Shown one piece after another: positions 1 to 51,300 of a DNA stretch of 64,000 nucleotides. The stretch is from Channallabes apus. Lineage: Eukaryota; Chordata; Actinopteri; Siluriformes; Clariidae. The stretch is from NCBI GenBank assembly GCA_030522415.1, contig CM060104.1, positions 19,078,825 to 19,142,824 of the forward strand, in the 5' to 3' direction. The notes under the pieces are model-generated. The model did no database searches. It was not told where the DNA came from and saw only the letters and a program-made list of their open reading frames with translations. The stretch's first letter is position 1. Each line of letters starts with the position of its first letter. The translations under genes and the position numbers were made by a program.

Positions 1-661
1 TATAAAAAGCGTTTGCAAGCTGTGATATCTGCCAGCGGAGGTGTTAATAAGTACTGATTATGTAGGGTGCCCAAACTTTTACACAGTGCCACAATAATTT
101 TTTATTTTTTTTTAACTTAGTTTAATTTATGACACAACTTAGTAACTATGCATCAATGTTTGCTGAAAATATTGTGCATTTTTTCCATTTCCAAGAGAGA
201 CATGGAACAAGTGTTAACATCTTTTCAATAAAAAAAAAATCACCAAAATCTGTTATTTATCAAATGGTTTCATAAGACTGTATATCTACTTTCCACAGGG
301 AATGAGGAATGTCTACTGAGATTAATATATAGTCATAATGTGATTCTTTTGACGCATATTGCAATTGCGATTTACACTGTGATATCTAACAATTAATTCT
401 ATAATTTTCTTCAAATGTACAGTATTTATCTAAGCTAACCAAATAATTGGATAACTCATCTTATTACGATGATGCCGAAATTTATTATCACCTCGAAAGT
501 ATTTATAAAATATTTAAATACCTATGGACAAACTCTACATACGTTCCCAAAATATGCATATATTTTAGCTGTAAAATAAATAATTAAATAAGTAATAAAT
601 AATTGCACAGGTCCATATATCAATTAAAATTTGTATGCACAGCATTAGTGTTATTCAGTAC
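1..661. other. Intronic DNA beyond tg exon 45; no exon seen
   Basis: AT-rich. Bases 1-90 (TAGGGTGCCCAAACTTTTAC) look like the end of a dispersed fish repeat. No conserved tg C-terminal exon can be read on the minus strand. Confidence 0.6.
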
Positions 662-38635
<37,974 letters not shown>

Positions 38636-38695
38636 CTTGCACCTGCTCCTTTTCCAATGCAAGTGCATACCGATTGAGAGCAGCCACATCACAGG

Positions 38696-38703
38696 CTTAT
38701 ATA
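38696..38703 (-). promoter_or_regulatory. tg: TATA box of tg
   Basis: On the minus strand TATATAAG lies 61 bp upstream of the tg start codon, placing transcription start roughly 30 bp before the ATG and giving a very short 5' UTR. Thyroglobulin promoters in mammals are TATA-driven and use NKX2-1, PAX8 and FOXE1 sites; I could not assign those sites with confidence here. Confidence 0.6.
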
Positions 38704-38963
38704 CACCGTGGATCTGCACTGTCATTGCTGTATTCACTTCAAAAGTCGCTGACCTTATCACTCTTAAAACATTAAGCTCTTCTGGCGGCTACAAACACTT
38801 AAGGATCATACACCATGATAAACTATGCAGCCAAGCTTGGTACTTTGAGTGTTTTTTGTTTTTTTAATCACAATACCCACTTCACAATAAGAGCTTGGAC
38901 AGGACAAGATATGTTGGATTCATGTTACATATGTGACTACTGAACATTTTCATACACAAGTAG

Positions 38964-38967
<4 letters not shown>

Positions 38968-39017
<50 letters not shown>

Positions 39018-39040
39018 CCACATATATATATATATATATA
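38968..39040. repeat. (TA)n/(CA)n tract at the Tc1-like insertion site upstream of tg
   Basis: About 40 bp of TA, a short CA-rich stretch, and more TA, ending exactly at the left end of the Tc1-like element at 39041. The TA target preference explains the placement. Confidence 0.85.
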
Positions 39041-40549
39041 TGGTGGTGTTCAAAATAATAGCAGTGTGTTGAAAAATGTGAGTAAAGCTCCATATCCATA
39101 TAATAACTTTCAATTCAAATCACATAAATGCATTGAACACCCTGGACACTCTATTCTGAATCATAACATCAAGACAAATGTGCTAAATGTATTATTAGTT
39201 TAATGTAAGTGAAGAAAACAAATGTTAGTCTTTAAAAAAAAACAGCAGTGTGGAGTTCAATTAGAGAGGGAAATTATTCTGTGAAAAACAGGTGTCAAAC
39301 AAGTTCCCCTTATTTAAGGATAAATGCAGAAAAGGTTGTCCTGTGCATTTCTCTCTGAAAATCAGAGTAAAATAGGTTGTCCAGACATTGTTCAGAAGAA
39401 CAGTGTACTTTGATTCAAAAGTTGATTAGAGATGGGAAAACATACAAAGAAGTGCAGAAAATAATAGGCTGCTCTGCTAAAATGATACAAAATAATTTTT
39501 AAGCTTTAAAATGGAGACCAAAACCAGAAAGACGTGGAAGAAAACGGAAAACTACCATTCGAATGGGTCGAAGAATGACAAAATTGACTCAAAGAACATC
39601 TAAAGTTACCTGTTAGTACTGTTACTATTAGAAGACGGCTATGTGAAGCCAAGCTACAGTATCAGCAAGAAGCCCCCGCAAAGTCCCATTGTTGGAAAAA
39701 AAAGACGTGCTGAAGAGGTTACAGTTCGCCGGAGAACACATTGACTGGCCTAAAGAGAAATGGTGCAATATTTTGTGGACTGATGAAAGCAAAATTGTTC
39801 TTTTTGGGTCTAGGGGCCGCAGACAGTTTCTCAGGCAACCCCCGAAACACTGAATTCAAGCCACAGAACACTGTGAAGACAGTAAAGCATGGAGGCACAA
39901 GCATCATGATATGGGGTTGCTTCTCGTACTATGGTGTTGGGACTATTTATCACATTTCAGGGATCATGGATCAAGTAGAGTACATCAGAATATTTAAAGA
40001 GGTCATGTTGCCTTGTGCCAAAGAGGAAATGCTGTTGAAATGGTTGTTTCAATAAGACAATGACCCCCCCAAACACAAGCAGCATCTTGGTTCCAGACCA
40101 ACAAGATTAACGTTATGGAGTGGCCAGCCCAATCCCCAGACCTTAATCCAATAGAAAACTTGTAGGATGACATTAAAAATGCTGTTTCTGAGGCAAAACC
40201 AAGAAATGCAGAGGAATTGTGGCATGTAGTACAATTGTCACAGATGTGAAGCAGTTCTCAGAAACCATGGTTATACAACTAAATATTAGTTCAGAGATGC
40301 ACAAGAAAGAATAAACTTCAAGCATTTTTGTTTAAATTCATCACTTTGTAAAGATGAGTGATGACACTGCTATTTTTCTGAACAGGCTAATATTTGTTTT
40401 TCTTCACTTACATTAAACTAATAATAAATTTAACACATTTTTCATGTGATTTAGAATAGAATGTGCAAGGTATCCAATGCATTTGTGTGATTTAAATTAA
40501 AAGTAAACTCACTATTTTCAACACACTGCTATTATTTTGAACACCACTG
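39041..40549 (+). mobile_element. Decayed Tc1-like transposon between tg and phf20l1
   Basis: The ends match as inverted repeats (GGTGTTCAAAATAATAGCAG at the left, its complement at the right) and both are flanked by TA. The interior preserves transposase pieces in shifting frames: LIQKLIRDGKTYKEVQKIIG around 39420, [14 protein letters not shown] near 39770, and [16 protein letters not shown] near 40115. Several frameshifts and stops make it a relict. Its left end is about 340 bp upstream of the tg TATA box. Confidence 0.88.
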
Positions 40550-42324
40550 TATATACACACACATTTTTTTTAAAAAACTTGTACTTGTAAAAAAAGATTA
40601 AACATCAGGGGAGGAGGGATTGTTTGTGCACGTTTATGCATAAGTAAATGACTCATCCATGCATTCAATGCCTTTATTTTAAAGCAAATATATTCACATA
40701 GTTATGTTTTTACCCATTTATGGGTACTACTTTATTTTATGATTTGTGCCAGCCCGAATTACTTTGCAGACATCACAATTGGTGACTATTTTAGCTAGAA
40801 TATCCCATTCCTTTTCTTTATTACTAAGCATATTTGTTGACTTTTTTTCCGAGGATCATTATGACATTATGCAAGTTCCACTCACATTTTTATGCCTTGA
40901 GGCATTAAAAAAAAAAAAAAAAACATGGAAAAAGAACACACTGTACGTTCTTGTTAGAATCTTAAATTGATGGGTGCACACTTTAACATTGTGTCAGATG
41001 TAAAAAAGCAACAACCACAATAAATAAAATGTACTAGAGAGCACACTAGAGCACAGTGAAGCAGGTATGAAAACATTCATCGGTACTACACAGTGAGAAA
41101 AAAAATTGTAAAGTAAATAGTGAGAATATCTTTTATTGAATACATAAAGTTAGTTGCATCAATATTTTAAATAAACTCTAATGTACAGCTGGTATCTCAT
41201 CAAAATCAACTCAGATCTAGACACTTTTATACAGATTAATATAAATGTTGAATAAACAAACATGTTCAAGTATATATTGTCTTGCTAGGCCTCGTTTACT
41301 TTTCTGTTCTTTACAGTACATAGAAGCATTATATACACTGAATGTAATTTATTGTTAAATGCATTTACCTTCAGGTCCAATCTAGCTTACTACACTGGGG
41401 GCAAAAATGACACTCAAAGCATTCAAAAGCAAAACCTAGAATAATAAGATTATAAAAGCAGAAGATGAAAAAGGGTATATGCCCATTCTGGACTAGCTGC
41501 CTGAACCAAATTACTTGTTTAAATGAATTGCTCAGCAACACATCATCAGGGTTAACTAGTACTGCAGTACAACCAATTAATTATTTCAAAATGATGTGGA
41601 CACTGCCACAGGGAATCTCCAAACATGCATTGAAGGTTTTTAATTCTTAAATTTAAGCGGTGGCAGTTTAGCCTGTGTGGGTCTTAGGAGACTGGGTCAA
41701 AAAAATTCTAGGTACCTGGTATTTCTAAAGCAATTTAATCCTTAAAAGTATTAAAAACAAAAGCTAAGAAACATCACAGTCTTCCAAATACATTTCCTTA
41801 ACACAAACACACAGCACTTAAGGACCATTCTTTCTTTAACTTCTTCGAGACCAACAAAAACTGGAAGGATGAATCGCTTCTAAGTATTCTGTTATGACAG
41901 AATCTGCGGGCCTTTCTGTGAAGTATTATTTTGAAAAACGTTTATAACAAAGAAAACACCACTTTGCTCATGTACTTTTATTTTTGAAAGATATTTTAAT
42001 TCTCTGCTGATGGCGAGTGGTGCAGGTAAACATACTATGTTGATCTGCATAAGCTGATAATGTGAACATTGTCCTCATCTTCATGCACTGTTGAGATCGT
42101 AAGCACTTCAACACTGCATGGTTTAGATCTTTATTTGGAACACAGGTCTTGCTTGTCCAATGATTTTCTTAATTCTCACCAGAGAAAAAAAAAGCCATTG
42201 TACAGAATCATCACATGCACTGTGCATTAGGTTTTGCAAGTATGTGCTATTGTGGCCTAAAGGTCCTCACAAACACACCCACAAGCTCAGTCCTTAAGTG
42301 TTTTCCTCCAACCTGTGACCATGC
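40550..42324. other. 3' flank and probable 3' UTR of phf20l1
   Basis: Downstream of the phf20l1 stop on the minus strand. AATAAA signals on that strand occur at 42130-42135 and 41132-41137; either could end the transcript. No other gene was seen. Confidence 0.45.
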
Positions 42325-45300
42325 TCACACAGAGCACATTGTGCTCATCTGTTGCACTTTCCCCAAGTCCATCAGCAGCTGTTTCATTCGCCATTTAAGC
42401 TGAGGCAGTCTGGCCAAAGGATCCGGAGGCTCCAGTTCTCCCGTGAAATCCAACCAGCTCTCCAACACTGAACACAGCGGGAGCAGGATCAGAAATGAAA
42501 CATTTATTTAGTAGTTGTCAAGGTAAAAATAAATAAATAAATAAAATATATAAAAAAATAAAAAAAAACTTTGCATTAATTATGTACCTGAAAATAAGTC
42601 AGAAAACCTACAAGTGAACTGTTTGTGCAAAAAGTGTGGCAGGTGGGTTAATTATATAGTTGGTCTGAATTAATTAAATGAATCACATACTAATACAGTC
42701 AATATCTCAGGTAAAACTAAGAATAACATTCAACCACAGCAAAAACATGCGAAACTCTGCAGACATGTATGTTCAAACCCTGTATCCAGGAGGTACGAGA
42801 CTCCAATCAGCCTGTCCTAATGAACCAAGTACATTTACAGGAATATCTATTATTGTAGAAAATATATTGGCAACCTCACCATCTAGCTCTTTCTCGATGA
42901 GATCCATGCGGCCAGCCACCTGGTTTTGAACGTCTTCGATGTGTGTGAGGAGGTTCATCTGCCATTGTAGACAGTTTCTGGCCTGCTCCACCTGACCTGA
43001 GCTGCTCTCGCTCAGACAACCAGACAATGAGATGGCACTGCTCACCTGCACCCACACAGAGAGCATTCAGACTTTACAATGGAAGCCATTTGAGTTTGCC
43101 CAGTTTTAACAGTAGAATCTTGTGTGATGTTTACATTTAACACAAAGTTGTAAAATAACACATTAATAGGGAAAAAACTTCATACCCTGCATGTGTGTGC
43201 GCATGCGTTAGGGTGTATGAAGAATTAACTTTAGACCCCTTAATAGACGTTTGAATTTTCATGAAGGCTGATGTGTGTTTTTCATTTTAGTGGCAAAATG
43301 GAATGCATTTCCGTATTTCTGCTTTATATTGACTTCTAGCTCACCAATGATCATCAAACTAACCTCCTCTTCCTTTGGTACAAATGACAGTGTCTGAGAG
43401 CCAGCCTGGAAACCCTGCTCATGTTTGTGTTGGTGGCCCGTGCCTGAAGGCTTTTGGTAGCTGTGCTCACTGGCGATATAGGTTTCAGGGTTTAAGTTCT
43501 GGTTGACGCGCTGCTGAAACGTGATGCAGTCTGGAACTCCGCCCATAGGTTGGTCCTCATCAGAGTTCACCCAAGAACGAGCCCACAAGTGTAAACTGGG
43601 GTTGTGTTTATTCCTTTGGAGTAAAGATTCATGTTAGAAAACAAGCCTATATGATTCAAGAGTAAGAATTGCTGGCATAAGAGTAACCAATCACTACGAA
43701 ACAAACAAAGCTTTTAACTCAATTCTTTCTATTTGATCAAACAAATAGCACTCGATTTCTTAACTTAAGTTAGAACTAGAGCTACATCCAAAAAGTGCAG
43801 TTTAATTGGCTGGGAGAAGAGGTGAAAGTCTAAGAATTTATTTTACCCTGCATGCCTTCCCTCTCGTTTATTGTATATTGTTTTGTAATTTGTGATAGTG
43901 CCCCCTAGTGCATACCGTAATTTTATGCGTTTGTTTGTATTAGGGTTTATTGCCATATCAGCTTTTTTTTTTTTTTTTCATGGCAGACACATACAAAACA
44001 GTCAACTAATTTATATGAACCAATATAATATTACGTTTAGATATAATGTAAGGAATTTAAAGGGTGGTGGATTTTTAATAAATAAATATAATATTAAAAT
44101 AAAATCATACATTATGTGTAAACAGACACCTTTGCAAACATCTACAAATGTTGACCAGACATGCTTGCAGAAATACAGAGACTATACATCTGCTCTTTAC
44201 AGTTTACAAACAATGCTCTCTCAGTTTTGTTTGTTTGCCTCTCATTCACACAGACTCAGTAATAATTCCTCTTACTGTAAAATGTCCATCTTGAGCTGTA
44301 GGCCATGAAGCACCTTTTTAACACTGTAGACATCAGCCAGTAACTGATGGGTGGCCACAATCTTCTTAGCGTTCTGATGTGAGTAGTTCTCCGTGAGTAA
44401 GGATAAGCCGTACATGTGGCCCTTATACAGCCAGTCTTTATCGTGACAATATTTGGCGCTCCATCTCTGTCCTGATATACCAACAAATTATTTAATATTA
44501 TTCAAAACATCTTTATTATGACACCTACAAGAAGTCAAATGGTGAATTTTGTCCTAATTTACTCACATACGTTTCTGTATTTCTTTTTTGTTTGTTGTGT
44601 AGGCGCACATGTGTGACGTTTATTTACCTGGTGGGTCTCTACAGATGTAGCAAATATACTGTTCAGGTATACTGTCCTCAAGCAGTCCCATACACACACT
44701 ATGCTGCCAGCACATACACTCCTCACACTGAAGGAGGGGAAAAAAACAATGCATTAAGTGCACAGAACTGACGGAATTACTTATTCAAGCCAAAAACACA
44801 TTTTAAACAGAATGAAAAACAATGATAAATAACTCAAAAGGATGAACACATACACAGAATTCAATTTTAGTATTTAGCAGCTTTCTAAAAATAATGTATA
44901 AGCCTGGAGCTCAGAAAATTTAAGGTCATGATTAGTTAACAGAACACACACTAAAGGCTCAGATCTCCCTCTAGTGACACTTTTAAATGAGAACAAAAAG
45001 GATACGTGACTGCCCTTAATATGACATAAGATTGAATCCATAACTACGGGACAGAGTGACAAATAATAATAGTTTGATAGTACTTAGTTAGTAACCTAGT
45101 AACCCAGGTCGAATAATATAATATAATATAATACCCCGCCTTGTGCCCTAAGTTTCCTGGGATAGGCTCCAGGCCCCGCGACCCTGTATATAAGGATAAA
45201 GCGGTATAGAAAATGAATGAATGAATGAATATAATATAATATAATATAATATAATATAATATAATATAACAAACCGGATTCCAAAAAAGTTGGGACACTA

Positions 45301-48300
45301 AAATTGTGAATAAAAACTGAATGCAATGATGTGGAGATGGCAAATGTCAATATTTTATTCAGAATAGAACATAAATCACGGAGCAAAAGTTTAAACTGAG
45401 AAAATGTATAATTTTAAGGGAAAAATATGGTGAATCAAAATGTCATTGTGTCAACAAATCCCAAAAAAGTTGGGACAAGGCCATTTTCACCACTGTGTGG
45501 CATCTCCCCTTCTTCTTACAACACTCAACAGACGTCTGGGGACCGAGGAGACCAGAGTCTAAAGTTTAGAAATAGGAATGCTCTCCCATTCTTGTCTAAT
45601 ACAGGCCTCTAACTGTTCAATCGTCTTGGGCCTTCTTTGTCGCACCTTCCTCTTTATGATGCGCCAAATGTTCTCTATAGGGGAAAGATCTGGACTGCAG
45701 ACTGGCCATTTCAGTACCCGGATCCTTCTCCTACGCAGCCATGATGTTGTGATTGATGCAGAATGTGGTCTGGCATTATCTTGTTGAAAAATGCAGGGTC
45801 TTCCCTGAAAGAGATGACGTCTGGATGGCAGCATATGCTGTTCTAGAACCTGAATATATTTTTCTGCATTGATGGTGCCTTTCCAGACATGCAAGCTGCC
45901 CATGCCACACGCACTCATGCAGCCCCATACCATCAGAGATGCAGGCTTCTGAACTGAGCGTTGATAACAACTTGGGTTGTCCTTGTCCTCTTTGGTCCGG
46001 ATGACATGGCGTCCCACATTTCCAACAAGAACTTCGAATCGTGACTCGTCTGACCACAGAACAGTCTTCCATTTTGCCACACTCCATTTTAAATGATCCC
46101 TGGCCCAATGAAAACGCCTGTGCTTGTGGATCTTGCTTAGAAATGGCTTCTTCTTAGCACTGTAGAGTTTCAGCTGGCAACGGCGGATGACACGGTGGAT
46201 TGTGTTCACTGACGATGGTTTCTGGAAGTATTCCTGAGCCCATTCTGTGATTTCCTTTACAGTAGCATTCCTGTTTGTGGTGCAGTGTCGTTTAAGAGCC
46301 TGGAGATCACGGGCATTCAGTATGGTTTTACGCCCTTGACCCTTACGCACAGAGATTGTTCCAGATTCTCTGAATCTTCGGATGATATTATGCACAGTTG
46401 ATGATGATAACTGCAAAGTCTTTGCAATTTTTCGCTGGGTAACACCTTTCTGATATTGCTCCACTATCTTTCTGCGCAACATTGTGAGAATTGGTGATCC
46501 TCTACCCATCTTGGCTTCTGAGAGACACTGCCACTCTGAGAAGCTCTTTTTATACCCAATCATGTTGCCAATTAACCTCATTACTGTTAATTGGTCTTCC
46601 AGCTCTTCGTTATGCTCAAATTTACTTTTTCCAGCCTCTTATTGCTACTTGTCCCAACTTTTTTGGGATTTGTTGACACCGTGAAATTTGGAATCAACAT
46701 ATTTTTCCTTTAAAATGATACATTTTCTCAGATTAAACTTTTGATCTGTCATCTATGTTCTATTCTGAATAAAATATTGACATTTGCCATCTCCACATCA
46801 TTGCATTCAGTTTTTATTCATAATTTGTTTAGTGTCCCAACTTTTTTGGAATCCGGTTTGTAATATAATATAATATAATGCGAGACTTGAGTATCCATAC
46901 ATAGGAAAAATTATAATAAAATATATTTTTCATGTTTTTTTGTTCAAGTTTCAGATACCCTAGAGAGATGTGTTTAACAAAACGGCAAAAAATTGAAATC
47001 ATACTGATGACATCAACGCCATTGTACACACATCCTAGATGTACTAATGCGCCTTCATCAACAGTGGGTGAAACGTACATATTTTTCGTGGTTATTGTTA
47101 ATCTGATAAATTCTGATTTATACATATTTTCTCTTTTCATACACATTTTCCTAACTTCCTTTTTGATTTGTAAAGCTGCGACAATGACCATCGTCAATAA
47201 AATTTTATTTAAATGACTTGACTTCACACATGCCCACCTGAATCATGAAGCCATTCTCTTCATCCATTTCACAGATGCATCGGACAATCTCATTAGCAGA
47301 TTCGTCCTCCTCATCCTGGAAATCCTCCATTGTGAGAGAGTCCAGATCCTGGTTGTATTCATCACCACTAAACAGCAGAGACTCTGTGGTGGAGTCCTCT
47401 AAGTAGTCAATGTCAGATAGGTCTGGAAAGACAAACAGTGTTTGAGGAAAATCAAACTTGAAAACATTTTTACTGTTTTTGGCTTCACGTTAGAGAATCT
47501 GGATACTCACTCTCTCCCGTGAGGTCGACTGACAGTATGGCACGAGGAAACTGGAAGGCTGAGTGTTTAGTGAAGGAGCTAGAGGAAGAGCGATGAAGTA
47601 GATACGTGGATCTCTCCAAGTAAGACATGGAGGCGTCTTCCATATCAGAGTAACCTGGGGGAAGACGACGAGCATTAATCCTTTGCACAAATGCTTCTGC
47701 AGTAGTTCTGATGTCTCTTTCTCTAATCCTTGATAAGCTTATGGACTGTTTAACGATATAACAGTAAGTGTAAAGGTATGTAGGCAATGCCTAAAAGGTC
47801 CTTCATGTTAAGATCCAACTAGACAATAAAAATGACAAATCCAAGTGTTACGGATTTTCCAAACCTTTGCACATCAACTTTCCTCAGCTGAAGTAATTTT
47901 ATCAGATTAAATACTTTAAATATAAACAGTCTGACATTGCTGCTTTTTTATTCAACCTTAATCTGTGCATAATACCGTACACAACACATTTAAATATAAA
48001 CAATAAAACTGGACGTAAAAAAAAAATACAAAAAGTAAAATCTAGAATCCCTTTAAATATTAGACAGATGTCTTACAGTACTGCTTGGATTTCTTCTTCT
48101 TCTTTTTCTTTTTCTTCTGTTTGAGTTTGAAAGGGTCTTTTTCTTTTCTATCTCTGCGTTCTTTATCCCTCTTTTTCCCTGACAAAGGAAGCAACATTTC
48201 ATTAAATTATGGAAAAGGTGTGAGAAGATAAGTTCTTTCAATACAAAAACACAGCAGTCCAAAGGAGCTTACCGATAAGCTGGCATTTCTCTTCTATTTT

Positions 48301-51300
48301 GAATTTCCTTTCAGGTTTCATACATAGCCCTGGAGGGGAAAAGTTTCACATAAAACACTTAAGTGAGAGCGTTTATGTCTGCTGCACACTGTCACAGCTA
48401 GATAGTGGTAAGCCGTCACAGTTATTACTGTGAAGGGAGTGACATCGCAAGAATCACGCCGCCCAGCACAACTGAAAATATATTGAACTGTACATTGTTG
48501 TGCACATTTTAGATCTGAGAAATGTTCATAGCTTGCAGTCTGTGCCTAATACAAACCTTGATCCAGATGTTTGTCCTTTTCAGTGACCCTCTTGAAGATC
48601 TTATCATTAAAGGTCTCGTAAGCCTTTTCTCTGGGAAAGGAGGGCAGTGAGACTTCAGTGCTGTCTGAGCTGACCGAGGCAGACGAATGCTTCTTCCTAC
48701 AGAACTTTGGGGGCTTCAGACAAGAGCCAGCACAGTCCAGCTGTAACATCTGTCCCTGAGAAGACAAAGCTGTAAAAAGCGATGACAATGTTGAAACCAC
48801 TTACAGAATTATTGGAATCAGTATACACTGAATACATCAGCTGATATAGTTTACTACTGCACTGTTATGTATTCTGGCTCTAAAAGATTTACATAGATAA
48901 AGACAAAGTCATTTAATAGACAAAAAGACAAGAGTTTATGCATATATTCCCTAAAATATATTTGCACATACAGGAGGAAGTGGAGACTGTCCTGCGCCTC
49001 TTGCTGTCGGGTATCTCAACTAGGCTGCTGGTGGGTACAGAAGTAGATGTGGCCCTGGTGCGACCTCCTCTTTCAGGTGAACATATTTCACTCTCCAGCT
49101 CCCTCTCATTATTGTGGTAATACTTCAGATGGTAATCCAGCAGCTTGGCTTTCCGAAAGGCTTTAGAGCAGCCTGGAATTTGACATTTGAACTTATTGTG
49201 GTCCAGGTCAACCAGAGACTCATTAGGAGACATGGGGTCATCGGATCGCTTGGTATTTATTACTGCAACAAAAATGGTGAGGAGTCAAATTTAACTTTAA
49301 CAACTGTGATGCAAGAGAAAATTATTTAATTGACCTCTTTGAAGTTTATATTTAATGTAAATCTCATTACATACTGGGTTCCCTGGCATGTCTGTTGGGT
49401 TTATGGGTTCTGGAAGCAGTTTTCTGACCAGGAGCTAAAGTGAAAACAAGAGAGACAGACCATGGTTGAAAATAACCTGATATTTGTAATAATATAACTG
49501 ACTTAACGTGACAATCAATATTTACTATTATCTTTTTAAATCATACCTCTAAACTGAGAAACCGTAAAGCATTACATATATTCCATCGGAATTGAACTAC
49601 CATTACCTGCTACAACAGGTGGCAATCTATCTGCCACTAACGTATGACTGACGAGCAACACGTCAGGCATTCCTTCCTTCTCAGCAACAGCAGACTGAGC
49701 AGTTCCAGGAGAAGGAACAGAAGACGGCGGAGTACCAGTGACTGGTCTGCTTAAAGAGGGTTCAGCAGTCACCAAGCAACTATTATCGGCACCTGAAGAA
49801 CAGAATACTTCATTAAGTAATGCAAATACATAGAAATAACACACAAAAAACATTTTGAACAAGAAAAAAAAAATGCCCCAACAATTTTCCTTATGTCATG
49901 AATTCTCATACCTGCTCTCTGACTGCTGTCAGTCGGTTGTGTGGTGGGGTTGGAATCCCGGCTGGATGGTGAGGGTGGGAAGGTTGGGTCAGAGGAAGTT
50001 GCCAGACGCTGAGATCTTCTGCGCCTTTGAGGCGAGTTTGACGTGGCTACATTCACAGAAGAAGAAAAAGACAAGAAGTTATTATAACAGCACAAGGGGA
50101 TTAAATCTGAAATACAGTTCTAAAGCACATGTACAGTTAAACCTTGGATTGTGAACATAATTCATTCTGGAAGCGTGCTTGTATATCAACATACTTGTTC
50201 CCCGTAAGAAATAATGGAAAGTCTGACGATTTGTTCCACAGCACAAATATATTCACCTAAAAATAATTAGTATAAAATAGGAAGTAAAAATAAAACTAAT
50301 TAGCCAGCACTTTACGTTTGAAAAGAACCATGGGCTCATGTAATGCCTCTTTTCCACTGCATAGAACGGCACGACACGGTTCAGTTCAACTCACTTCGGT
50401 TCGGCGCAGTTTGGCTCGGTTTGCGCTTCCACTGCAGTGTAGTAACACTTTAGCGTGGGCGGGATTACTCACGCGCGTAATCCTTCTTTGGCTGTTTCTA
50501 AATATATCGGTTCTGTTGTGTCTCGTGTCGCAAGTTCCGTGACGCAGTAATGACGATTTTCTCCGGCTAATCAGTGACCAGCGTGTTTACACGTCACGTT
50601 TTGGTAACGGTTCGGCGGGCTTGGAACCTCGGCTGAGGTGGTACTGAAGAAAGGACCAGGTACTATGTACTGGTCCCAGTGGATAACCCCCCAAAAGTGA
50701 GTAGAACTGAGCCGTGTCGTGTCGTACTATGCAGTGGAAAAGCGCCATAAGATAAGAGAGGAGAGGAGGAGGGAGGGGGCCCCACAGACACACGGAATCA
50801 CTGCTCTCTGTCTGGTTACTGGAATCTTCTTTTAGCGTGACTTTAACAAGGAACCTCTCTAATGACACTTGCTTTTTGTACATCACTCTGGATTAGACCG
50901 TCTGCCAAGTGCCTAAATGTAAATGCTTTTGACTCCTTTTAAGGATTTTGCAGAAATGTGATGTTGCAATGCATAAACAGGTTTATCGCACTGTTACGCC
51001 CTTTTTAACCTTTTTCTTCACGAGCCCATTGTTGTAGTACAGTTAGTAAATAACAGTCACTACACTTGGACACAAAATGTAAAAAATTCTTTACGAATGC
51101 GCACGCGTGATCACAATGTTATAGTAAATGTGCGCAAGGATGTTGACTAGATGAATGACAATAGTGCACGTACACCAACACTGAGGATGGGAGATGATTA
51201 CCCACAATCTCACAGAGCGAGAGAGAGAAGAACCATTGGCTCAGTTGTGACACTCAGCAGACAAAGTGTATACGTACTACGGTACTCGTATACCAAGACT

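Noticed and set aside
39741..40055. Open frame of 104 aa upstream of tg
   Set aside because: It is a piece of the decayed Tc1-like transposase in mixed frames, not a host gene.
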